The notes beneath the pieces were generated by a model. That model had not been told where the DNA came from. It saw only the letters and a list, made by a program, of their open reading frames with translations, and searched no databases. A stretch of DNA of 10,363 bases from Opitutia bacterium UBA5964. GTDB taxonomy: Bacteria; Verrucomicrobiota; Verrucomicrobiia; Opitutales; Coraliomargaritaceae. The translations under genes were made by a program, and so were the position numbers. Of the stretch, positions 1 to 6,889 are shown piece after piece. How positions within the stretch are numbered: the stretch's first letter is position 1; every line of letters begins with the position of its first letter. The DNA lies in the NCBI GenBank assembly GCA_002430605.1, contig DJBY01000054.1, forward strand, positions 6,700 to 17,062, in the 5' to 3' direction.

Positions 1-380
1 ATGCGAACATCGGCAGCAGCGTTGCGCGCGATCGCTTGGCCTTGTCCAGTGAAGACCTTACCATTGATACTGAGTAAGTCGGCGCGTTCCATGCCGGCTT
101 TACGTGGCACGGAGCCGACCAGGCAGGCCCAGTTGACATCTTTGAAGCCTTCGTCGAGGTCAGTTGTTGCAACCACGTCTTTAAGGAGTGGGAAAGCGCA
201 ATCATCAAGTTCCATGACGACGCCCTTGAGGGCTTCGAGTGCCGGTTGGATTTCGATTAGGTTGAGTGCGACCGGTTGATCAGGGCCAAACATAGCGCCA
301 GATGCGATCCGGAAGAGAAGGGCATAGCCAATGTTTCCGGCTGCTCCGGTGACTGCGACGCGAATAGGTTGTTTACTCAT
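1..380 (-). CDS. mdh: Malate dehydrogenase, N-terminal part (cut by window edge)
   Basis: This is the first 126 codons of a gene that continues beyond the left edge. The product would oxidise malate to oxaloacetate with NAD in the TCA cycle, in the cytoplasm. The start is ATG at 380-378, giving MSKQPIRVAVTGAAGNIGY. Residues 11-19 (TGAAGNIGY) are the glycine-rich NAD-binding loop of the cytosolic-type malate dehydrogenase family. LIEI at about 41-44 carries the acidic residue expected to contact the NAD ribose. MELDDCAFPLL (56-66) is a family motif. VGSVPRKAGMERADLL (88-103) is the mobile active-site loop with substrate-binding arginines near 93 and 99; the family usually reads GARPRGPGMER here. 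The catalytic histidine lies outside the window. There is no Shine-Dalgarno sequence before the ATG. The gene lies 115 nt downstream of the DAHP synthase gene on the same strand; I cannot tell whether they are cotranscribed. Identification is firm. Confidence 0.93.
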   Translation of the reverse strand, partial: MSKQPIRVAVTGAAGNIGYALLFRIASGAMFGPDQPVALNLIEIQPALEALKGVVMELDDCAFPLLKDVVATTDLDEGFKDVNWACLVGSVPRKAGMERADLLSINGKVFTGQGQAIARNAAADVR

Positions 381-495
381 GATTTTCGTTTTCGGTTTTG
401 GATTAAAAAAAGTGCTGAAGCGATGTGGTGGAGTTTAACTGATAAATAAAAACTCATTAGTGCGCTGGATTAAACCAGTTCGTCCAAGTCGTCTG

Positions 496-1551
496 TTAAG
501 CTTCGAAAGTCGCTGCCAATGCTTGGTAGGCTTGTTTGATCATTGCCTCGGTGGTTGGCCAATCGATGCAGCCATCGGTGATGGAGACGCCGTATTTGAG
601 GTCTTCGATCGGCTGCGGGAAGGGTTGAGCGCCGTGATTGATGTTACTCTCGACCATGGCTCCGATGATGCTCGGGTCAGTTAGGCTTTGCTGGATCAGT
701 TGATTGAAGACTTCTGGCTGAAGGGCAGGATCTTTGCTGCTATTGGCATGGCTGCAGTCGATCATGATCGCTGGAGTCAGCTCCGCGGCCTTGAGCAGAT
801 CGCTCGTTTTTTTGACGTCTGCGGCGCTGTAGTTTGGGCCGTTGGAGCCGCCGCGTAGCACGATATGACAATTCGGATTGCCGTTGGTGGTGAGGGCATT
901 GGCTTGACCTAGGTTATCGATGCCGAGAAATGTTTGTGGCTGGCTGGCTGCTTTGATCGCGTTCAGCGCAACGGTCAGACCGCCGTCGGTGCCGTTTTTG
1001 AAGCCAAGTGGCATCGAGAGGCCGGATGCCATCTGGCGGTGCGTTTGACTTTCGGTAGTGCGTGCGCCGATTGCCGACCAGCAGATGAGGTCGGCAATGT
1101 ATTGAGGCGTGATCGGGTCCAGCAGCTCGGTGGCTGTCGGCATGCCCATGTCGATCACTTCTTTGAGGAAGCGGCGTGCGATGCGTAGGCCTTCGGGGAT
1201 GTCGCTGGTGCCGTCGAGATTCGGGTCCATGATGAGGCCCTTCCAGCCGACCGTGGTCCGCGGCTTCTCGAAGTAGACGCGCATGACGAGCAGCATGCGG
1301 TCTTTGACTTCTTCTGCGAGAGCGGCCAATTTATGCGCGTATTCGCGGCCAGCCTCGAGATCGTGGATCGAGCAGGGACCGACGACTATGAGTAATCGAC
1401 GGTCGTCGCCAAAGATAATTTTGTTAATGGCTTCGCGACTTTCGGCGACGAATTTGCCCGCGGCTTCCGTTTTTTCGATCTCGTCACACAGGGCGAGAGG
1501 CGTTGGTAAGAGCGTTTTGGAGGAGATGTTGATATCGGTCACTTTTTTCAC
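496..1551 (-). CDS. aroG: 3-deoxy-7-phosphoheptulonate (DAHP) synthase, class I AroG/AroF/AroH type
   Basis: This enzyme condenses phosphoenolpyruvate with erythrose 4-phosphate, the first committed step of the shikimate pathway to aromatic amino acids. The 351-residue length matches the E. coli isozymes. The four metal ligands known from E. coli AroG are all visible: Cys60 in GPCSIHD, His268 in DCSHANSSK, Glu301 in MVESNI and Asp326 in SITDGCIDW. KPRTTVGWKGLIMDP (97-111), GFKNGTDGG (183-191) and LRGGSNGPNY (232-241) form the substrate-binding pocket. The start is a GTG at 1551-1549: an in-frame TAA lies five codons upstream, and this start puts Cys60 within one residue of its E. coli counterpart (Cys61). 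No Shine-Dalgarno sequence precedes it. Which amino acid inhibits it (Phe, Tyr or Trp) cannot be read with confidence, so the symbol denotes the family rather than the isozyme. The gene is divergent from the ygfZ-like gene. Confidence 0.95.
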   Translation of the reverse strand: MKKVTDINISSKTLLPTPLALCDEIEKTEAAGKFVAESREAINKIIFGDDRRLLIVVGPCSIHDLEAGREYAHKLAALAEEVKDRMLLVMRVYFEKPRTTVGWKGLIMDPNLDGTSDIPEGLRIARRFLKEVIDMGMPTATELLDPITPQYIADLICWSAIGARTTESQTHRQMASGLSMPLGFKNGTDGGLTVALNAIKAASQPQTFLGIDNLGQANALTTNGNPNCHIVLRGGSNGPNYSAADVKKTSDLLKAAELTPAIMIDCSHANSSKDPALQPEVFNQLIQQSLTDPSIIGAMVESNINHGAQPFPQPIEDLKYGVSITDGCIDWPTTEAMIKQAYQALAATFEA

Positions 1552-1664
1552 AGGCGGCGATGTTTAACCATCCAAGTGTGAAGGAACAAGCCATAATTCC
1601 AGTCTGGGCATGAAACTCGAATTCTCCGATTGAAAAATGATACAAGGCGGGGCAAGTTGCCGGT
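1552..1664. other. Divergent intergenic region between the DAHP synthase and YgfZ genes
   Basis: This 113-bp spacer must carry the promoters for two divergently transcribed genes. I could not identify a convincing -35/-10 pair on either strand, nor an operator palindrome. A GGCGGGG stretch at about 1647-1653 precedes the YgfZ start but is further away than a typical Shine-Dalgarno sequence. Confidence 0.5.
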
Positions 1665-2597
1665 ATGAAGTCTTTTTTTGGATATGAGTATGAGCCCGCC
1701 GCGCACCTGCTGGTGACGGATGAGGATGCGGCCGATTTTTTGCAGAGTCAGTTTTCAAATGAACTACGGCCGTTTGATGTGGGGCGGTGCACTTATGGGG
1801 TCTGGTTAGATGTCAAAGGCAAGGTGATCGCGGATAGTGTGATCTTCTGCGAAGGGGCCGAGCGTTTCCGTATTTTGAGTGAGTATTCAGCTTCGGCAGT
1901 GATTGCGCAGAAGCTGAAGCAGCATATCATTGCTGATGATGTAGAGATCGAGGCGCAGTCGACTGGTGCGGCGCTGGCTTTAATTGGAGAGGGTGCGTTT
2001 GCAGTGCTGCAGCAGTTGGGGTTTTCCGTGCCAGAGGCGGGCTCTTTTGTAAATAAGTTGGGTGTGATGCTGTCGTGCGGCCGACGTTCGACAGCGCTGA
2101 GTTTCGAACTGTGGTCTGATTCTGCGGCGACGATAGCCGAGCTGAAAGCGCGTCTGGTTGAGATTGGTATGGAGTGGATTTCAGCAGAGCGGATGCAATT
2201 GATACGGATCGCGGCGGGGATTCCGAGCGTGCCTTGCGAAATAGGCCCAAATGATTTACCTGGAGAGGGCGCATTGGTGGGGGATGCCGTTTCGCTAACA
2301 AAGGGCTGTTACCTCGGGCAAGAGGTGGTTTCGCGGATGCATCATGTGGGACGACCGCAGCGTGGATTGTTCCGCATTTCGGGCTCTGACCGCGCACCGA
2401 ATTGCCCGATTGCATTATATAATAGAGAGTCGAAGAAAATCGGGGAGTTGCGCAGCGCCTTTTCGACTGAAAATGGCTGGCAAGGCGTGGCTCTCTTAAA
2501 AACTCGCTATGCGGTCGTTGGCGAGTTGCTAAACCATGAGACTGGCAGCGTAAAAATAGAGGGACTGTTTCAGTCGATCAAGGGAGGGGCAGAATGA
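1665..2597 (+). CDS. ygfZ: YgfZ/GcvT-domain folate-binding protein, putative Fe-S cluster assembly factor
   Basis: The 310-residue product belongs to the YgfZ/IBA57 branch of the GcvT aminomethyltransferase-like superfamily. E. coli YgfZ binds folate and supports assembly or repair of some Fe-S proteins. The diagnostic motif KGCYLGQE is at residues 213-220 with its conserved Cys at 215, followed by VVSRMHHVGRPQRGL, the usual arginine-rich continuation. LQSQFSNEL (26-34) and YGVWLDVKGKVIAD (44-57) match the N-terminal folate-binding domain, and RIAAGIPSV (181-189) precedes the signature as in the family. The start is ATG, preceded only by a weak purine-rich stretch. The stop codon overlaps the next start (ATGA), so the two genes form a coupled pair. 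LeuCD, a [4Fe-4S] enzyme, lies about 0.9 kb downstream, but separate transcription signals make a functional link speculative. Confidence 0.92.
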   Translation: MKSFFGYEYEPAAHLLVTDEDAADFLQSQFSNELRPFDVGRCTYGVWLDVKGKVIADSVIFCEGAERFRILSEYSASAVIAQKLKQHIIADDVEIEAQSTGAALALIGEGAFAVLQQLGFSVPEAGSFVNKLGVMLSCGRRSTALSFELWSDSAATIAELKARLVEIGMEWISAERMQLIRIAAGIPSVPCEIGPNDLPGEGALVGDAVSLTKGCYLGQEVVSRMHHVGRPQRGLFRISGSDRAPNCPIALYNRESKKIGELRSAFSTENGWQGVALLKTRYAVVGELLNHETGSVKIEGLFQSIKGGAE

Positions 2598-2794
2598 TGG
2601 AAGCCGAGCCAGACCAATTGACTCTAATCAAATCGTTGTTTTTAAAAATGGGAGCGCCAGAAGAACAGGCTGAAATCATGGCTTCTCAACTTCTAAAACG
2701 CGCGGGACAAATTGCGTTAGATCGAGAAATTTTAATTATTGAGGCGGTTGAAATCCTTTTAAAACAGGTGGTTGAGGCGCAGCAGGGAAGTTGA
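2594..2794 (+). CDS. Small protein of unknown function, translationally coupled to ygfZ
   Basis: I do not recognise this 66-residue protein. It is supported as a gene by a strong purine-rich ribosome binding site (AGGGAGGGG, 2581-2589) about 4 nt before the ATG, and by the ATGA overlap with the ygfZ stop, a classic coupling arrangement. The start could also be the second ATG at 2597. The sequence is acidic at the N terminus and predicted by eye to be almost entirely helical: LTLIKSLFLKMGAPEEQAEIMASQLLKRAGQIA (9-41), then an IALDREILIIEAVEILLKQVVEA helix (40-62). There are no cysteines, no signal peptide and no membrane segment. A short superficial similarity (MGAPEEQAEIMASQLL) to the N-terminal helices of Ldh_2-type malate/lactate dehydrogenases is probably just helix-turn-helix composition. 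It may work with YgfZ or be a clade-specific helical adaptor; that is inference. Confidence 0.72.
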   Translation: MMEAEPDQLTLIKSLFLKMGAPEEQAEIMASQLLKRAGQIALDREILIIEAVEILLKQVVEAQQGS

Positions 2795-2798
2795 TATG

Positions 2799-2862
2799 GC
2801 TCTGAGAGTATCGTAAAGCATGGATGTTGGCTAGGAACGTGAAAAAATAGCCTATTCAGAGC
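2799..2862 (+). other. Nested inverted repeats between the small gene and the HU gene
   Basis: GCTCTGA (2799-2805) pairs with TCAGAGC (2856-2862). Inside that, GGCTA (2829-2833) pairs with TAGCC (2848-2852) around an A-rich 14-nt loop. There is no T-run after either arm, so it does not look like a standard intrinsic terminator. It could be a 3' UTR structure, an RNA processing site, part of the HU leader, or chance. The rest of the 152-bp gap (2795-2946) shows a TTGACG at about 2873 resembling a -35 box, but without a good -10 box at the right spacing. Confidence 0.35.
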
Positions 2863-2946
2863 GATTTACTGTTGACGATTATGAATTCAAAGCGTCTTTT
2901 CTCGTACGGTCATTAGGCCAAACAACCTCAATCAAATTATACATAT

Positions 2947-3222
2947 ATGAACAAAGCACAACTTGTTGCAGAAGTGCAAAAATCACTAGGCGCAGATACT
3001 TCCAAAGCATCCGCAGAGCGCGCGATCCAAGCCGTTCTTGAAGGTATCAAAAAGGGCATTAAGAAGGACAAAAATGTCCAACTAATCGGTTTCGGTACAT
3101 ACTCGGTAACCAAGCGCGCAGCTCGTGATGGTATCAACCCACAAACGGGTGATAAGATTCGCATCAAAGCTTCTAAAGCAGTTAAGTTCAAAGCAGGAGC
3201 TGGCCTCAAGGCGATCCTCTAG
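2947..3222 (+). CDS. HU-family histone-like DNA-binding protein
   Basis: The 91-residue length is typical of HU/IHF-type nucleoid proteins, which act as dimers that bend and compact DNA. The N-terminal helical part (MNKAQLVAEV to about residue 45) is followed by the core NVQLIGFGTYSV and the DNA-binding arm. RAARDGINPQTGDKIRIKA (57-75) is the family signature, including Pro65, which intercalates between base pairs in HU/IHF structures. KAVKFKAGAGLKAIL closes the fold. The single-subunit look and lack of IHF-specific features favour HU over IHF. The start is ATG in an AT-rich context (ATACATATATGA) with no Shine-Dalgarno sequence. The gene appears monocistronic: there is a 152-bp gap before it and a strong terminator 26 nt after it. 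Confidence 0.96.
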   Translation: MNKAQLVAEVQKSLGADTSKASAERAIQAVLEGIKKGIKKDKNVQLIGFGTYSVTKRAARDGINPQTGDKIRIKASKAVKFKAGAGLKAIL

Positions 3223-3247
3223 TTTTTACCCCCAAATAAAGCTTTTC

Positions 3248-3279
3248 AAAAACCCGCAGTTTAGGCTGCGGGTTTTTTT
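3248..3279 (+). terminator. Intrinsic terminator of the HU gene
   Basis: A 7-bp GC-rich stem, CCCGCAG (3253-3259) with CTGCGGG (3266-3272), has a six-base loop and is flanked by an A-run before and seven Ts after (3273-3279). The A/T runs can extend the stem and make it bidirectional, though no minus-strand gene ends nearby. Confidence 0.93.
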
Positions 3280-3293
3280 GTCGATTTAGATTC

Positions 3294-3385
3294 GGAGTGT
3301 GGGCGACCCGGCCACATCTGTGTCAGCAGCAGCGGCAGTGCAGAGTCATTCGTTCATGAATCCGTGGGCGAGTCGCCCACGCTCC
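3294..3385. repeat. 92-bp element bounded by inverted copies of a 17-nt palindrome (REP/MITE-like)
   Basis: The left end reads GGAGTGTGGGCGAC (3294-3307) and the right end reads GTCGCCCACGCTCC (3372-3385), inverted repeats of each other with one mismatch. Each contains a version of the palindrome GTGGGCGA-N-TCGCCCAC: a perfect copy at 3364-3380, and a copy with two changes at 3299-3315 (GTGGGCGACCCGGCCAC). A third, perfect copy lies at the right edge of the window. The interior (about 3316-3363) encodes nothing recognisable. The arrangement resembles REP/BIME elements mobilised by RAYT transposases or a small MITE. No target-site duplication is evident. Confidence 0.7.
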
Positions 3386-3499
3386 TTTGCTTGCTTAATG
3401 CCCACGTAGCCTTAGCGCAGTGGTAGAATAATCAAAATGTTTCTTTGCGGTTGCCAGACCCCACAAAGGTATCCTTATTGAGACGCTTTTGAGATTAAC

Positions 3500-3513
3500 C
3501 CTCCTGATGAGGA
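3500..3513 (+). promoter_or_regulatory. leuC ribosome binding site within a small hairpin
   Basis: GAGGA (3509-3513) lies 7 nt before the leuC ATG and is one of the two clear Shine-Dalgarno sequences in the window. CCTC (3500-3503) can pair with GAGG (3509-3512) around a CTGAT loop, which would occlude it. The stem is only 4 bp, so the effect may be weak. The leader from 3386 to 3520 shows no leucine-rich leader peptide, no T-box motif and no clear promoter. Confidence 0.5.
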
Positions 3514-3520
3514 CACTATT

Positions 3521-4933
<1,413 letters not shown>

Positions 4934-4943
4934 TAAATTCGTA

Positions 4944-4966
4944 ATGGCTCTGCCATCTCCGGCAGA
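4944..4966 (+). other. Overlapping alternative hairpins in the leuC-leuD spacer
   Basis: TCTGCC (4949-4954) pairs with GGCAGA (4961-4966) around ATCTCC. Alternatively ATGGC (4944-4948) pairs with GCCAT (4952-4956) around TCT. Both use bases 4952-4954, so only one can form at a time. No T-run follows, so this is not an intrinsic terminator; an mRNA processing or stability role, or chance, is possible. Confidence 0.4.
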
Positions 4967-5004
4967 CCTCCGTCTTAATTTCAAATTCCTAAATCTTAAA
5001 AATC

Positions 5005-5607
5005 ATGGCATCCACTCCGATTAAACAGGTTACCGGTAAGGGCGTATTCGTCCCCGGTGACGATATTGATACAGACCGTATTATCCCTGCTCGCTTCATG
5101 AAGTGCATCACTTTCGATGGCCTCGGTGAGTATCTCTTCCACGATGTTCGCAAGACCGAGTCTGGCGAAGATAAGAAGCATAACCTCAACGATCCCCGCT
5201 TTGCGAATGCATCAGTGCTCTTGAGCGGCAATAACTTCGGTTGCGGCAGTTCGCGCGAGCATGCACCGCAGTCGATCCTACGGGCGGGCTACAATGCAGT
5301 GATCGCAGGCAGCTTCGCTGAGATCTTCTTCGGTAATTCGACTAATCTAGGTGTTGTATGCGTGGTCGCAACCGATGCGGATCGTCAGATCCTTGCAGAT
5401 GCGATCGATCGTAATCCTGACCTAGAGATCACCATCGATGTGGAAGACCACAAGGTCTGGTTCGATGACGAGTTTATCCAGTGCGACATCAAAGCCGGCG
5501 CTCGTGAGAGTTTGCTCAATGGCACGTTTGATCCACTCGATGAGTTACTTCGAGGTGCGGCAGATGTCACAAAAGTGACGGATGCATTGCCTTATATGCA
5601 GGCTTAG
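5005..5607 (+). CDS. leuD: 3-isopropylmalate dehydratase small subunit
   Basis: This is the swivelling-domain partner of LeuC and completes the substrate-binding site of isopropylmalate isomerase. The 200 residues match the family (E. coli 201). The motif DDIDTDRIIPARF (19-31) and the signature NNFGCGSSREHAPQSI (76-91), which carries the substrate-contacting Gly-Ser-Ser-Arg segment, are both intact. ILRAGYNAVIAGSFAEIFFGNSTNLG (91-116) follows as expected. The ATG at 5005 is the natural start for the VTGKGVFVPGDDIDTDRI N terminus, although no Shine-Dalgarno sequence precedes it (AATCTTAAAAATC). It lies 71 nt after leuC and is followed by a strong terminator, so leuCD form a two-gene operon. 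Confidence 0.97.
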   Translation: MASTPIKQVTGKGVFVPGDDIDTDRIIPARFMKCITFDGLGEYLFHDVRKTESGEDKKHNLNDPRFANASVLLSGNNFGCGSSREHAPQSILRAGYNAVIAGSFAEIFFGNSTNLGVVCVVATDADRQILADAIDRNPDLEITIDVEDHKVWFDDEFIQCDIKAGARESLLNGTFDPLDELLRGAADVTKVTDALPYMQA

Positions 5608-5637
5608 GATCAGTAACTTTGATACTTCTTTTCTGAC

Positions 5638-5670
5638 AAAAGGCGCAACCTAAACGGTTGCGCCTTTTTT
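5638..5670 (+). terminator. Intrinsic terminator of the leuCD operon
   Basis: A perfect 9-bp stem, GGCGCAACC (5642-5650) with GGTTGCGCC (5656-5664), has a five-base TAAAC loop and is followed by six Ts (5665-5670), with AAA before it. It lies 30 nt after the leuD stop and 25 nt before the next start, so exbB needs its own promoter or read-through. Confidence 0.96.
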
Positions 5671-5694
5671 ATCTAAGCTCCATCTTTCCTCTTT

Positions 5695-6270
5695 ATGGAT
5701 TTACTGACGAACTCTGGCATCTTTCTTTACCCCTTGGCTCTGTGCTCCTTTATCGCGGTTTTTATCACGGTTGAGCGATTGATTGCGCTGCGTAGCTCCA
5801 GTGTCATTCCGCAACGATTGGTGGATGCCTTTGTGGAAGGAGATTTAGATCAGGTGGAGTCGGATCTCGGCTCTGTTACTGGCCGTATCATTAGTTTTTA
5901 TCGCGACCGCCATCCCGACCCAGAAGCGCTCAAAGCCTTTGCACGCTTAGAGGTGAGCCGTATGGAGCGTGGCTTGTTTCTTCTCGAAGTCGTGATTGGC
6001 GCGGCGCCGCTGTTGGGCTTGTTGGGCACGGTGACTGGTTTGACTCAGGTGTTTGGTAATTTCTTTGCCGACAGTGGACTGGTGGATCCGAGTGCTTTTA
6101 TCGGCGGCATCGCGTTGGCCTTGAATACGACGATCCTTGGCCTCGCAATTGCGATTCCAGCTCTAGCGGCACATGCGTATTTATTGCGTCGTGTTGAGCT
6201 GCTCGCCGCACGCATTAGCGTCGGTGTCGAGTGTTTGACTGAACTCGCACGTAAGCGCCCACAGGCGTAA
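5695..6270 (+). CDS. exbB: MotA/TolQ/ExbB proton-channel family protein
   Basis: This inner-membrane protein would form, with the ExbD-like product downstream, a proton-driven motor that energises TonB- or Tol-type outer-membrane processes. At 191 residues it is short like many ExbB/TolQ homologues. Three hydrophobic segments are visible at about 8-28, 97-120 and 138-164, with a cytoplasmic loop between the first two (residues 30-95), as in the family. GAAPLLGLLGTVTGL (102-116) is the conserved second-helix motif, and ALNTTILGLAIAIPAL (142-157) is the third. Threonines there (near 112 and 145-146) correspond to the channel-lining threonines known in E. coli ExbB. The start ATG lies in a pyrimidine-rich context (TTTCCTCTTT) without a Shine-Dalgarno sequence. 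ExbB and TolQ cannot be separated reliably from sequence alone. There is no tonB, tolA or pal in view, so the partner is encoded elsewhere. Confidence 0.9.
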   Translation: MDLLTNSGIFLYPLALCSFIAVFITVERLIALRSSSVIPQRLVDAFVEGDLDQVESDLGSVTGRIISFYRDRHPDPEALKAFARLEVSRMERGLFLLEVVIGAAPLLGLLGTVTGLTQVFGNFFADSGLVDPSAFIGGIALALNTTILGLAIAIPALAAHAYLLRRVELLAARISVGVECLTELARKRPQA

Positions 6271-6301
6271 AAACTTTTTGCACACGTTGACCTAACAGAC
6301 G

Positions 6302-6700
6302 ATGAGCAGCCTAGTTTCACATAGACGTCGCAACCCTTCGATCAACATCGTGCCTTTGGTCGATGTGCTTACTGTATTGCTTTTTTTCTTCATGGTGACG
6401 ATGCAGTTCAAGCAGATTAGTGCCTTGAATATCACTGTTCCCGAGATCAAAACCGCGGGTAAGAATGAAGTGCAGGAACAGATCACGATCGCGCTGAGTC
6501 CGGTAGGGGAGATCTATCTCAATAATCAGTTGATCGAGATGCCTCAGTTTGAGGAGGCGATCAAGCTCGCAGGCGAATTGACGCCGGACCTGCCAATCTT
6601 GCTGGTCGCCGACGAGGAGGTGCCGCTCAAGCACGTCACTTCAGTCATGGATGTTTGCCGGAGTAATAAGCTGAACAAGATACGTTTACAGTCACGCTAG
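6302..6700 (+). CDS. exbD: ExbD/TolR-family biopolymer transport protein
   Basis: The 132-residue single-pass protein has a short basic cytoplasmic N terminus (HRRRNPSINI, 7-16), one membrane helix (about 17-35) and a periplasmic domain. NIVPLVDVLTVLLFFFMVT carries Asp21, equivalent to the essential proton-carrying Asp25 of E. coli ExbD. The C-terminal part ends DLPILLVADEEVPLKHVTSVMDVCRSNKLNKIRLQSR, matching the usual ExbD/TolR periplasmic motif (vxIraDkxvpyxxvvxvmdxxkxaGixxi). It starts 31 nt after exbB and is clearly cotranscribed with it. No Shine-Dalgarno sequence is visible before the ATG. It is the last plus-strand gene before a convergent junction. Confidence 0.92.
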   Translation: MSSLVSHRRRNPSINIVPLVDVLTVLLFFFMVTMQFKQISALNITVPEIKTAGKNEVQEQITIALSPVGEIYLNNQLIEMPQFEEAIKLAGELTPDLPILLVADEEVPLKHVTSVMDVCRSNKLNKIRLQSR

Positions 6701-6889
6701 CCGTGCGCCGTGCTGGGCACGGAGTGGAAGTGATGTCTGCGGCGAGTCAGAGTGCCGTCTGAGACTCAAGAGAATCGCGGGATCAACCCGCTCGCTACGA
6801 ACAATTGTAGGGGCTGGCTTTATGCCAAGCCCTTGCGCCTGATGTGACGCCGTCTTCGTAAGCAAAGTCTGTACGGATCGTGTCCTGCT
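6701..6889. repeat. Hairpin-rich spacer between convergent genes
   Basis: This 189-bp non-coding stretch contains at least three hairpins. CCGTGC and GCACGG lie just after the exbD stop (about 6707-6722). GCGGG (6777-6781) pairs with CCCGC (6787-6791) around ATCAA. GGGCTGGC (6811-6818) pairs with GCCAAGCCC (6824-6832) around TTTAT with one bulged A. None has a T-run of terminator type. The GGGGCTGGCTTTATGCC style resembles dispersed palindromic repeats of several bacterial genomes, but only one copy of each is in the window. Confidence 0.5.

Noticed and set aside
1..279. Plus-strand open frame at the left edge
   Set aside because: It is the complement of the malate dehydrogenase coding sequence, whose NAD-binding motif is unmistakable on the minus strand.
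381..495. Possible terminator between the DAHP synthase and mdh (CTGG/CCAG on the minus strand, followed later by TTTTTATTT)
   Set aside because: The stem is only 4-5 bp and the T-rich stretch begins about a dozen bases after it, so it does not meet the form of an intrinsic terminator.
1927..2415. A 162-codon minus-strand frame opposite ygfZ
   Set aside because: Antisense to the conserved YgfZ coding sequence; composition is low-complexity (Ser, Pro, Ala) and there is no start signal.
2868..2946. HU promoter with TTGACG as a -35 box
   Set aside because: No hexamer resembling TATAAT occurs 16-18 bp downstream, so I do not call it; the promoter may be elsewhere or use another consensus.
3405..3432. 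A tRNA-like stretch (TTAGCGCAGTGGTAGAAT) resembling a D-arm
   Set aside because: No matching acceptor stem, anticodon arm or TψC arm can be folded around it; the D-stem itself does not pair. It is at most a decayed fragment and more likely chance.
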